A DNA stretch of 64,000 bases from Portulaca oleracea (taxonomy: Eukaryota > Streptophyta > Magnoliopsida > Caryophyllales > Portulacaceae). The DNA is taken from assembly GCA_029582165.1 (NCBI GenBank), contig CM055869.1:8278425-8342424 (forward strand). The letters run 5' to 3'. Shown here one piece after another: positions 11,361 through 24,779 of this stretch (its first letter is position 1; every line of letters starts with the position of its first letter). The notes under the pieces were generated by a model, which saw nothing but the letters and a program-made list of their open reading frames with translations, was not told where the DNA came from and ran no database searches. A program made the translations under genes and the position numbers.

Positions 11361-14300
11361 TCTTAATGGACTTAACATGGAATCCCTAACACATGGGCTC
11401 GGCATCGACATGCTAACCCAATGATGACTTACCAACTTTCTAGGTATGCATGGCCTAACTCTATATGGGCTTATTTTAATGTTTTACAACAAGAACACCC
11501 ATTGGGTCTATACTTGAATCGAATCACGACGAATTCCGAGCTCAGAGATGAAATATGGTTTAGACTTAATGGTATCATAAAGGGTATGACAGAATCAATC
11601 ATACACAAACTGGGCTACAACCAAAGCCAAGCGCCCTAGCGAACGACAGTGAGGCAAGCTAGGGCGTTAGGCTGGCCACATTCAGTTCCTTGAAGGGTCA
11701 CACAATTAGGGTTTTTGGGTTGAAACATAGGCCTCAACTGGCAGCAAGGCCACGCGGCCTAGACGGCCTTCTAAGCTCGTTTCCCGATCATTCAGCATGA
11801 TTATGCGTATACTAGTACAACACCCGACACTGATTGGTCTCACACTGACTCAAACTAACTACGAAAGACAATAATTCAGATAGCATGCATATGAATGGGA
11901 CAACCCAACCAGAGCTTTTGGGTTCAAGGATTACTAAGTCTGTGCAAGATAATGGTACTACACGTACTCGTCACGGTCTACTTTCCCTATATGGAATTTA
12001 TAGAAAAAGTGCGAGGGGTGTTGATCTTTAACTTCAAGAAAGTCTTACAGTGTAACACGGTGAGAGGAAAAATCAAATGTTTTGTGGTATAAAGTACACC
12101 CACGGCCTCAAGTAGTGACGGCCCACTCTCAAGGGTAATCGCATGTTTGGAACCTAAATCAACGCCTTTTTGCTCCCCTGCCATAAGGTACAAGAGTAAC
12201 CTGGTGTGCAAATGCCTTAAATGGCAAAAATGTGAAAGAAATTAATTTCTCTGTTTTACAAATTCACGAAATATGATTTTTCAAGTTTTACACTATTTTT
12301 AAGTTGAACTCCCAGTGAAGTTGTCATTTATAGACTCCAAAAAATTATAGTTGAGAAAATTGTTTCCTAACACTACTTGCGTTGGAAATCGAATGGGGTG
12401 GCGTAATCCTCAAATAAGGATATTAACTTGAAAATACTAACACTTTTAGTAACCATGAATTTGTAAATTTAATTCATATTCTTTGAAAAGTCAAATAAAC
12501 AATTAAAGGCGATTACTTAGTCGACACAATAGGTCAACTGGGCTTGCTTGCGTAGAGATTGTCTGGTCCATAGAGCCAGAAGAAAGAACAGCTCCTGCAT
12601 TACCAAGGTCGAGCGACCTAAGCAGTGGGGAGGGCTTCAATTCTTCACTTTTTGAGGCTCATATTAATTATCAACTCACCACTTCGAATTATAAATGCAG
12701 ATAATCAAATCAATTAAGAACTAAATTATGCAAATCATAATTTAAAGAGTCGATAGTCAGTTTTAAGAAAAGTAACTATTTTTTTTTTTAAAAAAAAGAC
12801 CCCGGTCGACGAAACCAAAATCTCGATTCGGGGATAAGATTACGAGTCTAAGAGTTAGAAAACTCTCCCACTCGCCTGTTTAGAAAACAAACTTTACTAA
12901 ATTCAGATTAAGTAAAAGAGCAGCGGGGAGAAATTGATATGAATTTCACATTAGAACTATCGACGTCATGCATATTAAGGCAATCGTTGTGAGAATTATA
13001 CAAAACATAAAACATCGAATTTACATGTTATTACAGTAATTAAAGGTGATAACAAGATAAATAATTAGTTTCAAATGAATGGGAGGGAGAGAAATGAAAG
13101 AATTTCCAGGGCCAATACACTCGTATAATTTGAAGGTCCCCCGTTAATGAGGGCGATTGGTATTTACAATGGAGTAAATGAAAGACTGCGGGATATTGAA
13201 AGATTGGCTAAATAAAAAGATATAGGAAAGAAATGAGATTTATACCACAATTACGATCATTGGAAATGGTTGTTTCCTCTGATAAGGTTGGACAACCTTG
13301 TAAGGAAATTGGGGGGATTCGTGATTTTCGGAAAAAGAAGGAGATGAAGAAAAAAAAATGCACACACTCATCATCCCAAGCGTACTTTAGGTCAGGTGGT
13401 CTAGGTTGACCCATACCTAGTCTGAGCCTGGTCTCTAGACTGGCCAACCTAAGGCAATAATCTCATGCACTAGGTTGGGCTTGACTTATTGATGGTTAGA
13501 TTACTTGGATGGTCTTGGTCATTTTGTGGTTTTGGGGTCATCTCAGATTTTTTCATGTAATGCGGTATCATTTTAGATCATTGAAGACACCTAGATAGTA
13601 CAAAATATAGTGTCTACAAATAATCATATTTGTAAAAAAAAAAAAACACCAACAATAAGCCTACTTTTTTTTTACATAACCAAAAATAAATAACTCAACA
13701 AAATATAAATGTCAGAAAAAAATCTTTCAACAACTAAAATATTGGTAATACGACCCTTGATTTCCTTTTTATTAAAAAACTAAGCTTTGTATTTTGCATG
13801 CAATTCTCGAATTTGGTCATGTTATAATTTTTTAGATTTTTATTTATTTATTATTTTAATCGGACTTAATCAGTTGGAAGTGGTCACCTTCATCTTTGCT
13901 CCAATTATAATCAGAGTCAGACTTTTTAACCGGATCCATATTTCTTTTTGTTGGATTCATGTCAAATTTTTTATAATTCGAATTGAAGTTGACTCAATTC
14001 GGATTTGGATCTAACTATCATCCCCCGCCCCTAATGGCCAAATGACTATCTGGCTTGACGAGGAGGTGTGAAGAGAGGCTTGAACTAGTTTAACTAGCTG
14101 CCTATAATAAATTAGTTTAATTGCGTGGAGATAGAAAACCGAAAGGGTAAAATGATTAGTCAGAGAGGAGTCGACGTTTGCAATGACACGATTGATCGAT
14201 GAGTGAGGGATTTGGTGTCGAAGAGATGTTGTCTACATTGGTGGGCTGGTGGCAGTCAGCGATTAGGGTTACACAGTGGTATTTGACAGAGAGAGAATAC

Positions 14301-14460
14301 CACGAGTAAAAATCCTTAAGGATTGAAATTTATCTAGCTAAATATTTATTTTGAGACGATATGAACAAAATACTCACTTCATCCCTGTATAAAAATGTAA
14401 AGTGACAAATAATTAGAAAATAAAAAATTAATTAAGTGGACAAAAGAACAATGAGACTTT
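11361..14460. other. gene-free region, probably old retroelement DNA
   Basis: Higher GC patches (11620-11800; 12530-12640) and words such as GGTCGAGCGACCTAAGCAG suggest decayed LTR-element sequence. No paired ends or intact frames could be found. Confidence 0.35.
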
Positions 14461-14875
14461 GGCCCTATTCGGCAAAAATAGCGGATTCATTAGCGGATAG
14501 CTGTTTGAACAGCGGATAGTTGTTTGAGCAACAGATAGCTGTTTGAATAGCGGATAGCTGTGACATTTTGACGAGTAGCGGATTGCTGTTTATGTAACTA
14601 TTTGTGAAGTGTGTGTTCCGTGAGATCAGCAGATAGATTAATGGATAAATGTAAAATTACCAAAAAGGATATTATTATTATTATTATTATGATTTTTGGA
14701 CACTAATATACTGTAATTTGATACAAAAAAAATAATTTTTTTCAGAGAATTATCCACCAAAATTTAGCATAAATTTATATTAAAAACCCTAACACCTAAT
14801 ATAGTGTATTATTATAAAAGAAATTATATAGTGCACTATTTTCCGATATTCCAAAATATAATACATTAACATCCA

Positions 14876-14915
<40 letters not shown>

Positions 14916-15183
14916 CACAAATAAAAATATAACCCCCTTCTAAATGGCTTCTTTACAAGAAAATAAAAACCAGTAATCTTAAATCCATCTTAATTGCCAT
15001 GTTCTATCCATTAGCATTCCTTTCAATTGGATTGTTTGATAATAAATTAATAATAGTTGTGTTACCATGCAAATTTGCAATTCATCTTTGAAGGATAGTT
15101 TTGGAAGAATAAATCATAAACGCTGATTTTTGGCTTTGATATGTGTCAAATTGCTAGTACAAAAAGCTACTTCACCGAACATT
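14461..15183. repeat. MITE-like element with AGCGGATAGCTGTTTGA repeats
   Basis: Begins GGCCCTATTCGGCAAAAATA; ends about AAAAGCTACTTCACCGAACA. The left part has several direct copies of AGCGGATAGCTGTTTGA. Contains (ATT)n at 14669-14688 and (AAT)n at 14878-14914. Confidence 0.45.
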
Positions 15184-15310
15184 TATAATTTGGTAAAATA
15201 GAGTTTTGATCAAATTAAACGTTAAACACTGTTTTAGACGCTATTGTCGAACATGACCTTTGTTTATGTTTTGTTATTTCAAATAAAACCTTTTTGTGTT
15301 TTTCCTCTTA

Positions 15311-15897
15311 GGCCATATTCTTTTATGCGGTTGGCTGGTTACGCTGCCACAACACACCGTACTTTACCGCAACCCACCACAGCATACCAATCAACCACAA
15401 TTTACCACAACCCACCACAATCATTTTTTTTTTCCAATTATTTTTTCATCTCACTTTTTCAATCACTTTTTCACATTTAGTAACATAATTTACAATTATT
15501 AAAAACAAAACTCACCACAATTCACTACAACTAGAGCTGGCAAAATTTTGTCCGACCCGGATTACCCGAATTGTCCGACCCTGAAAAAACCGGGTTTGGA
15601 CATAGATTTTTCGTCCGAATTTTTATATTGACCGAATTGATCGAATATTCGGACATAATTTTCTCTTTTTTCTATTGTCCGAACCCGATTTTAGCTTCAT
15701 CCGAATTGTCCGACCCGATTTGACCCGAAACAAAACCGGGTTCGGACATGAATTTCTCGTCTGAATTTTGACATTGTCCAAATTTGTCCGACCTAGATTT
15801 ATCCGAACCCGAATTTTTGCCAGCGCTAACTACAATCACTATAATTCAACCATACTGCACCGCGTCATAAGCCACCAACCGTACAAAAGAAGAGGGC
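15311..15897. mobile_element. Harbinger-like MITE (family A) split by a second hAT-type MITE
   Basis: Left end GGCCATATTCTTTTATGCGG; right end CCAACCGTACAAAAGAAGAGGGC. Flanks are TTA and TAA. It has the Thr/Gly-codon-like ACCACAACCCACCACAA subterminal repeats of the family. The middle is occupied by another element. Confidence 0.7.
15532..15828. mobile_element. hAT-type MITE nested at 15.5 kb
   Basis: Ends TAGAGCTGGCAAAA and TTTTTGCCAGCGCTA, with an 8-bp flank ACTACAAC/ACTACAAT (one mismatch). The 297-bp body is rich in TTCGGAC and GTCCGA words in both orientations. Confidence 0.8.
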
Positions 15898-15900
15898 TAA

Positions 15901-16683
15901 TCAATCAACCAAAGGGTTTTGTAGTGTGTGTGATTAATTTGAAACATGGCAGGTGTGGTTGCGAAAGGATGAAAAAGGGCAAGGTAGTGTGATTAATGTA
16001 AATTAAACTCCTCTTAATCACTCACGCGTTGTTTGACTAAACTAAATTCCTCCACGTTGAAAATTACTGCCCGCCCTACATCCGTTAAACACTTCAACTC
16101 AATTAAAAATAAAAAAAACATTTAAATCAAATTACATGTCACCTCACCTCACCGTCACCCATCCTATCGATTTTTGTGTCCCTTTTTCTAACATTTTCCC
16201 TTTTTCTTCCCCCGTTGAATTCCTTCCATTTTCATTAAACAAAACTCCCTTCTTTTCATTTTATCTTTCCAATATTACTATTCCCTAATTAATAATTTTC
16301 ATTGTTTTATCACAAATTACATGACAATGGTTTGCACACACATACATTATAATAGAATAAAATAAAATATAGTATAATATAAAATGAAAATAATAATTCA
16401 AAATCTCGCTTTAACAAAATATTTTGGGTCCAATGTAATAATTTTATGATTTTTATCCCTACATTTTATAATTTAATGTTGAAAAGTTGATTACCATCTT
16501 TATTTAATGTTCTCTATACATTTTTCAATTCTTAAAAATTTAAAAGATTAAGAGTATGTATCATATAATATACTATTGTAATTTGCAAATATGAATAAAA
16601 TTATAGATACCATACTTATTATTAAAAATTTGATAGTTATATTTTCAAATTAAAATAAAATGATGGACAAGAATTGTTTAGGT
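15901..16683. other. distal upstream region of the TTL gene
   Basis: AT-rich and without coding frames. It ends at the Mutator-like MITE. Confidence 0.4.
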
Positions 16684-16919
16684 GAGTTAAATGATATTTG
16701 TGCCATATAACCTTTTATTTTTATCAGTTTTGATACTGAATTTTTACATTTGTTAAAAATGTCACAAAACTTAATCTTGACCTTCTACTTCATGTGATAT
16801 TTTCGACAAATTTTAGACATTAAGCGACATATTTGACAATTTTTAGAAGTTGAGTGGCACATTTAGTGACAAAACTGATAAAAAATTAACAATTACATGA
16901 CACAAATATCATTTAACTC
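16684..16919. mobile_element. Mutator-like MITE in the TTL upstream region
   Basis: Perfect terminal inverted words GAGTTAAATGATATTTGTG / CACAAATATCATTTAACTC, flanked by a perfect 10-bp duplication TTGTTTAGGT (16674-16683 and 16920-16929). A 9-11 bp duplication is the MULE signature. 236 bp, about 760 bp upstream of the TTL start codon. Confidence 0.85.
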
Positions 16920-17164
16920 TTGTTTAGGTTGAATTAAAAATACAGTAGTATGAATTAATTTGTTTTACATACAAAAATAGTACTGGTGTGTGAATTAGTT
17001 TGCGATAATTAATTTGTTATGGAGAAGTAAATAATAAGAATTGGGAAGAGTGAGAAAGGGGGAGTGAATGAGTGAAGCGAGTCTCGTGAAGCAGCAGGTG
17101 GAGATGGATAGATAGAGAGATAAAAGAGAGAGAAAGAGAGGCATAGTAGCAGCAGTAATAAGAT

Positions 17165-17477
17165 AGTAAAAATAAAGACTCTCTCTCTCTTCATTTCATC
17201 CCTTGTTTCTCTTTTCTCTCTCTAAATTCCATTTGAGCTTCTTCTGGGTCTTCTCTTCTCTTCTCTTCTCTTCTCTTCTCTCATCTCCTTTGCTTGCTTT
17301 GCTCGTTGAGTGTGGGAGGGTGGAAGGAAGCAAGCAAAGATAGAGAGAGTGGGGAGATACAAAGAAAGAACAAGAACAAGAACAAGAAGAAAGCAAGAAA
17401 GAAAGAAAGAAAGAAAGAAAGAAGTGGGTTTAATAACACTCACATTCTTTGCTTCCTCCTTTTAAATCACGAGATCC

Positions 17478-17515
<38 letters not shown>

Positions 17516-17681
17516 TCACTTCATGTCTTCTTCTTCTTCCTCATCCCCACTTCCACCCCACCATTGTTCCTCTCTTTCTCCCTCTCTCACTTCTTGATTC
17601 ATTCTCACCCATTCTTCTTCTCTTTCGACTCATTCTTGTTCACTCTTCCAACCAAGATTAGATTTCATAAACCCCCCCAAA
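17165..17681 (+). promoter_or_regulatory. pyrimidine-rich 5' leader of the TTL gene with microsatellites
   Basis: Blocks of CT and TTCTC repeats (17180-17282), a GAAA run (17396-17421) and a 17-unit TC tract (17480-17512) lead up to the TTL start codon. CT-rich leaders are common at plant core promoters and 5'UTRs. The exact transcription start cannot be read. Confidence 0.55.
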
Positions 17682-20600
17682 ATGTCCAATCCAGGCAAAC
17701 CCATTTCCGATTTATCCCTCCAAAATCTCTCCGATCGACTCAAGGACACCTCCATTAACAACAACAAGCCAGATTTCAGAGAGCTCGATCTGGGTTCCCC
17801 CGTTTCCCCTCTTCGTACCGCCCGCCCCACCACTGCTGGGCCCTCAACCACCACCACCACCACAACAACAACCACCACCAGCTCCTCCAGCTCTTCCGGG
17901 TCAGGCTCCGTTTCCGTCTCCGGCCGACCCGCTCCCAGCAACCCCGTCTCCAAAGGGCACTCCGGCGAGCTCTCCGACACCAGTCCCAGCCCAACTCTCG
18001 GAGCTCCGAGGACCCGACCCGGACATGCCCGCTCCGATTCATGCGGGTCCACCGGGTCCGGATCCCATCCACTCATATACTCCGGCGGCGGGGCGGTGAA
18101 CTCGCCGCCGCTGAACGTGCTTCCGACGGGGAACATCTGCCCCTCGGGTCGGATCCTGAAGGCGGGGTTGGCGGCTCGTCAGCCGGCGACCCGGTCGGAC
18201 GTGCTCGGATCCGGGACCGGGAATTACGGACACGGCAGCATAATGCGGGCCGGCGGCGGAGGCTCCAGCAGCGTCAAGGGGAATATCATCGCCGGCGGGA
18301 CGTCCTCCGGGCCGGGGTCCGATCCGTTGAAGCGGGCGATGGGGAGTCCGGATCCGGAGGAGGTGAAGCGGGCCGGGAACGAGCTTTACAAGAGGGGCCA
18401 TTTTGCCGAGGCTTTGAATTTGTACGAGAGGGCGATTTCGATTTCCCCCGGCAATGCAGCCTACCGGAGCAACCGGGCCGCGGCGTTGACGGGTTTGGGT
18501 CGGGTCGCCGAGGCGGTGCGGGAGTGCGAGGAGGCTGTCCGGTTGGATCCCAACTATGCTAGGGCTCATCACAGATTAGGTTCTTTGCTCATTAGGTAAA
18601 AAGAAAAAGAGACAATGACTTGAATCATTTGATCTGTGTGATGTGATGATGGGTTTGTTTTGCATTGCATTGATTGGTTTGGATCTGGTCAATGTGGGAT
18701 TGATTGTTTGATTTAGGTTTCATCATGTTTTCGTTTTGGGTGTCGGGCGTTGTAGATTGGATGATGGCATTACATTATTTTTCTGCATTTTGGTAATTTT
18801 TGGTTGTTGATTTTGTTTTTGTTTTGTTTATTGTATGGTCTTGATTGCTTGCATTATCAGCATTGATGATTGATTTCGTTATCAGCATGATGGGGAACAC
18901 TTTGGCTGGGTTTGCGAGTGATTGAGTATTTGATAGTGTTGCTTTTGGCATTGTGTAGTTGGTTAGCATTGTGCCCAGTTCAAATCATGGCTACCATTTT
19001 CTTGCATCCATTGATGATAATCTTGAGTTCTGGATTTGTATTGAACGGGGGTTCTTGCAATTTATTTAAGTTGACAATGAATAGTCTTTGTCAACTTAAG
19101 TGTGTTCTTGTTCTTGTTCATATTGATATTGATTTTGAGTTGTCGTTGTTATTGCCAATGTTTAAACTAAAACAACATTAACTTCTGAAGTTGATGGCAA
19201 ATTATGATGGTTTAATTGTCCAGATGTTCTTGGCTGGCTATCTTATCAATGATGATTTGCCATCTAGCACATTGCTCACCCAATAGTTTTGACATTACTG
19301 GATTTGCATTCAATCTTTCTTGGGACATCCATGTGTTTCTTGCTGTTGCTTTTATGCTGGTCATTTGATATGATGATATCTTGGCTTCAGAAAAAAGAAA
19401 AGCGATTCTCAGTGGTGGTGGTTGATATGTGTTGCCAATGACTTGCTTCAGGGCTACTGTTTAATCAACTTAGTTCTGATTCGTATTTGTGTTTCCCTTT
19501 TCCTTGGTCGGTGTAGGCTAGGGCAGATCGAGGTGGCCAAGAAGCATTTATTTTTTGCTGGGCATCAGCCGGATGCAACTGAACTGCACAAATTGCAAGC
19601 GGTAGAGAAGCATCTAAGCAGGTGTTCTGACGCTCGGAAAGTTGGAGATTGGAAAGGTGCATTGAGAGAAGGAGAAGCGGCAATTGCTGCTGGAGCCGAC
19701 TATTGCCCTCAGGTACAAGTTTTACCATCTACGTTTAAGAGCACGTATTAACTGTGGTTTACCGAGTGCCATTTTCTCTCATCTTAACCGTGGTTCAATG
19801 GCTATCCAGCTCATCACATGTAGAGCAGAATCTCTTCTAAAGCTGCAGCAACTTGATGACATTGATACCATCCTCTCGAACATTCCAAAAATCGATCCAT
19901 CCCTGCAATGCTGCTCACAGAGTAAGTTTTTCGGGATGCTTTCTGAGGCTTACCTCTTTTATGTCCGGGCCCAGATCGAGATGGCGCTGGGAAGGTGAGT
20001 AGAGGAAGTCCGAAAATTTTCTTCTTCAGGAGCAAGAAATATATTGACTTAAAAAGCTTCATGGGATAGTGAGAAACGGACGGTGGTGGGTATTTTGCAG
20101 GTTTGATAATGCAGTTACCCTTGCTGACAAAGCTGGGAAGATTGATCCTAGGAGCGTAGATGTTACATTTTTGGTGAACAATGTGAGGCACGTTGCAAGG
20201 GCTCGCGCCCGTGGAAATGATCTCTTCAAGTCCGAAAGGTTTACGGAAGCTTGTGCAGCATACGAGGATGGCCTGAGGCTCGATCCTTTCAACTCTGTTC
20301 TTTATTGCAATAGAGCTGCTTGTTGGTTCAAGCTTGGAATGTGGGATAAGTCTGTTGACGATTGCAACCATGCCCTTCGAATCCAGCCTAATTACACTAA
20401 GGCTCTTCTTCGGAGGGCAGCCTGCAATAGCAAGGTCAGATTCTCAAACCACATGCATCGGTTTTGTTTGTGTTTTTTTTCTTCTTCTTGAAACAAACTA
20501 TCAAGAGGTGCAGTGATAGATAAACCAGTGGGTTGGTGTTGATTACAGCTTGAACGATGGGCTGATGCTGTGAGAGATTATGAGGTTTTGAGGAGAGAGC

Positions 20601-21408
20601 TTCCACAGGACAATGAAGTTGCGGAAGCTTTATTCCATGCTCAAGTAGCTTTGAAGAAATCCCGGGGTGAAGAGGTTTACAACATGAAATTTGGAGGTGA
20701 TGTGGAAGAGATTTCAGGTCTTGAGCAATTTAGAGCGGCGATATCATCACCCGGTAATGTATCCTTTCAATATCCTTCAATACTCCCTCGGTAAATGTTG
20801 GTTTGACAGTTGATCTTGACATTGATTTTGGGGGGATTGTAATGTAGGTGTGGCTGTAGTCCATTTTGAGATAGCCTCAAACCCACAGTGCAAGCGCATT
20901 TCTTCTTTCTTGGACATCCTCTGTGGTCGATACCCTTCCATTAATTTCCTCAAGGTATCTTTTACTTACTGTCGACTTTTTACCCTATATTCCATCTCTT
21001 GATTCTTTGTCTGGGTTCCTATTTCCCTCTCCCCTTTCCATGTCTTTTACAAGAATGTACGATGCAATGTTACAACCACCATAGCTTAAATTTAGTCGTA
21101 TCCAAAAGGTAGTAAACTCTGTTAAGAGTGTATGCATGTTTCTGAAAAACTAAAAATGATTGTATTTGCGTCTATTTATTTCTGTGTTATGTGATAGTAT
21201 GATGCACACTTATATATAAGCCCAGATGACCAACATAGCTACCATTATTTTGAAGGTGAATGTCGAAGGGAGCCCAGAAGTAGCGAATGCTGAAAATGTG
21301 AGGACAGTACCGACTTTCAAGATATACAAGAACGGGACCAGGGTTAAAGAGATGGTGAACCCAACCAGCGACGTGTTGGAAGCTTCGGTGAGGCACTACA
21401 GTTTCTAG
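17682..21408 (+). CDS. TTL: TPR-repeat thioredoxin-like (TTL) protein, 7 exons, 697 aa
   Basis: Scaffold or co-chaperone-type protein; Arabidopsis TTL proteins act in osmotic-stress, abscisic-acid and brassinosteroid responses (family knowledge). Exons: 17682-18595, 19517-19712, 19810-19994, 20101-20434, 20549-20753, 20848-20954, 21256-21408, all GT-AG, 2094 bases in frame. Order: a disordered Ser/Thr/Pro/Gly-rich N-terminus (1-225) with a run of about 12 threonines near residue 55; a first TPR block (about 228-330) starting [17 protein letters not shown]; a middle region; a second TPR block (about 465-590); and a C-terminal thioredoxin-like fold (about 600-697) ending with [10 protein letters not shown]. 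The redox CxxC is not kept: only C626 is seen in NPQCKR, as expected for TTLs, so it is probably not an active oxidoreductase. Length matches Arabidopsis TTL1 (about 699 aa). The first exon is far more GC-rich than the rest. Confidence 0.93.
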
Positions 21409-23519
21409 CTCCACAAAAATTGACCCTCCCCCCCTACCCTACTCAATCTTCATCTGTAGTTTACCCCCCGAGTTTTTCCAGAAAAGTCGGTCCAACCCAA
21501 TCCAACCCAAGCCAGCAGAACCGCCACAGATCACATTGATCAAACTCCTGCCACTTACTTTCCTTTCCATCTTCTTCTTCTTCTTCCCTTTGTGACATAA
21601 AAGATAGACCTGCCTCGTGCAAAAGCTACATAGTAATAATACCCCAATTAGGAGCCATTGCAGGAGGAGCTAGCTAGCTTAGACACCACCAACCAACCCA
21701 CCCCACTCTTGCTTTCCCTTGAACATTTATTCATTCATTGCCATTGCCATTGCCATTGCCCATCATTTGGATTCCGGTTCATTCCTTGTTTACTACTTAC
21801 AACTCCACATTCTTCCCTTTTTTCCTCCCCTTGAAATTTTTTCCTTCATTCGAAGCTAGTACTTTTGTTCTTGTTCATGATATTTTCACGTAGGGCCGAG
21901 CAACAGTCAATCATTCTTGTAAAATTTACTCCGCGGGGCGCTGCAGCGAGATCTGTGTATACTTCGATTAGAGATCATGCAGTGCAGTCCACAACAAGGG
22001 AGAAGAGAAGAGGAGAGACATGTTGAAATGTAGAGAGAAGAGAGAAATGGAGGTGGCTGCCTGGCTTGCTGGTTGAGAGAGGGATCTGTACATGTATATA
22101 TGTCCATGATATATACAACCCAAAAAAAAAAACAAAAAAAAGAACCCTTTACAAATTGGAGGCCATGAATGGAGAAGATTGGATGTCTGGTGGGTAATTG
22201 AATGGGTTAGTGAAAGAAGGATGAATATGATGAAAAATATTATTGTCTTTTTACTTTTAATTTTGAATCTTTGAGAAATTTGTTGTTACTTTTGCAGCTC
22301 AACCATTGCATTTTATTTCATCAATAAAAAATAGACCCCCCCTTCCCCCCTAGAAAAAAAAAAAGAGAATTCTTTGCTGACTGAAAATCATGCTCTCCTT
22401 ATTTTGTGTTTTCAGTTTTTACTATTATTATTGAATGTTGAATATTGATATTGTTAGGGTGTGTGTGTCATAGTCAAATGACCGCATAATGAGTAAATGT
22501 GAATATGATAAGTATACCCTACTAGTATTTTGGTTATGGTTTCCCCTTTTGTGTGTTTTGGGGGTTAGTAAAGTGATGGTGGTGCCTTAATTGAAGGCTA
22601 TTCCTTGTTATTATATTATTCGTCCATCTGATATTAATTATTAATTAAAAAGCATATTATATTTATAATTAATATAGAGCTTTTATGGTTGGAGGTGAAT
22701 AAATTAAATAATATGGGTGGAAGAGGTAGTTGATGGCATTGATAGCTGGTGTTGTCATACAGCATAGTGTCATCTGTCCTCTTCTTCCCTGTTTGGTTTG
22801 TTGTTGATCCTCCATATTTATCTCTCCATCATACACACATACATACATACATACATACATACATACATACACTAAAACCGAACCTACTCATATGCGAACA
22901 AACCTCACAGAAAGAATCAATTCCTCACTCAATAATGCAATGCGCCCCGTTTTTTAGGGTTTTTTTCCTTCTTTTTTGGGTTTGTGAATTAGTATCCATG
23001 CCAGGGATGCCAAATATTCCCTTCATTTCTTTTATATCTGAGCTGTCCGTTTTGAAAAGTTTGTTTACTTTGTATTTTTTCAACATGTGTAAATTTCAAT
23101 TGTCATGTGAAACTGTTTTCTCATTTGGAAAATTGAAAAATTGAAATTAAATAATTCCATCATAACGTGGAAAATTGGAATTAAATAATTTATAATTTGA
23201 GATATTGGAAAAGAATTACCACAACTTGCAAAATTGTTATCACTAAGCGGGATGACACCAAATATTTTTGTTATCTGCCATTTTTACTAGTTAAAGAAAA
23301 AGTGAAAAATACATGCCGTCGTTAAAGTTTACTATTTACTTCGGTTGTGAACATAAAAAATAATTGAGGTTAAAGTTTAAGCTAGCGACCACAACATTTC
23401 CCTAGCCCTTCCAAAGTACGGATTATTTATTTTTAATTTTCCTGAACAATGACATTCTATTAGGACCATAATTTTGTATGAATGTAATTATTGGGAAAAG
23501 AAACACTTTTGTGAATATA
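21409..23519. other. TTL 3'UTR and gene-free downstream region
   Basis: The TTL 3'UTR probably reaches about 22350; AATAAAAAATA near 22323 could be a polyadenylation signal. Further on is a (CATA)n tract (22836-22868) and AT-rich DNA. Confidence 0.4.
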
Positions 23520-23660
23520 CTCCTTGCGTTTTTATTTAAGTGTATTGTCGTTTAGGTATTTGTGTTAAAAATTTTGATCATTAATATCTTAATTTGCAAA
23601 ATGATTCATCAAAACATCATGCGAACTCAATGTCTTCTAAAACAATACTTGATGTCCATC
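23520..23660. mobile_element. truncated Stowaway-type MITE
   Basis: Left end CTCCTTGCGTTTTTATTTAAG after TA, with an interior like the 37332 copy (ATTAATATCTTAATTT). The right half is missing where a family A MITE end begins. Confidence 0.5.
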
Positions 23661-23667
23661 TATGCTC

Positions 23668-23935
23668 GGGCCCTGTTCTTTTGTGTAGATGTTAGAGTGC
23701 GTACATGGTATGGTATGGAAATATTATGGAAAGTGTGGTATAGTGTAAGGTGAAATTTGCAAAAAATGTGATTGATGTAGTAGTTGAAAAGAGAGTGTGA
23801 AAAATAGAGGAGAAAGTGATACGAAAGAAAGTTATGACTATTATAGTAACGTGTGGTATGATATGATATGATATGTTATAGTACCTTTTTAATTAGTGTG
23901 ATAAATTATGGTATGGTGAGGATGAAACCATAAAA
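23668..23935. mobile_element. decayed family A MITE, left end only
   Basis: GGCCCTGTTCTTTTGTGTAG at the left and GGTATGGTATGG subterminal repeats. I cannot fix a matching right end. It lies against a truncated Stowaway-like piece (23520-23660). Confidence 0.45.
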
Positions 23936-24779
23936 AAAAACCATGACTCACATATTCATCAAAGTGTTATGTTCATTTTATTAGTTCCTTACACACATAT
24001 ATGTAGTTTAGAAGTTTAACCACATTATATCATAGTTATAGATTAAGAATATTATAATTAGATCCACTAATCCAGAATGAGAATACTTCTGTATATTATA
24101 ATTTTATAACTCGTTTAAAAGTATATCAATTAATAAAATAATACTCTTATCAATTAAAAGATTAGTTTTATTTGTCTAAATATAAAACTAAACTAATAGC
24201 TATAATAGAAATCAATTAAATTGAGACTTATCATGGATAGGATAGGATAGATCGACACTATGTATGACTTGTTTGGTACTTTATTATCATCTAATTGCAA
24301 AATGTATTTTCACCAATACTATAAAAAAAAGGCCTTCCCATATTTTCTAGAGAAAGAAAAATTGATTGAGTTGGAGGAATCAAAGTTAGGAATGAGTTAA
24401 TTTTTAATTGATTTGGAATGTGTGTTGTATTGGATAAATGAATATTTTTAGGATTAGCTATGTTTTGAGGTTGAAATGGCACACTAAAATCAGCTTTGCT
24501 TCAACCGAACCAAAGTAGTATAATTCCTAATATGAACACCCTGATACCACCAGTACCAGACACGTTCATTTGTTGAGCTATTTCAGGGTCCTTTTTTAAA
24601 AAAAATAACTCCCACTTTTTCTTATTGTCTGTCAAACATTAATTATTTTATATTAATATTTTTCATTATAATTTAATGATAATAGTTTTGTACTATGAAA
24701 CATTATTGATATATACTTTATCAATGTCTCTTTTAGTGGATTTGGGAGTGAAAACTACGGTTAGACATTACCATTGGAT

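Noticed and set aside
17630..18136. Long minus-strand open frame opposite TTL exon 1
   Set aside because: It mirrors the low-complexity GC-rich first exon of a well-supported gene on the plus strand.
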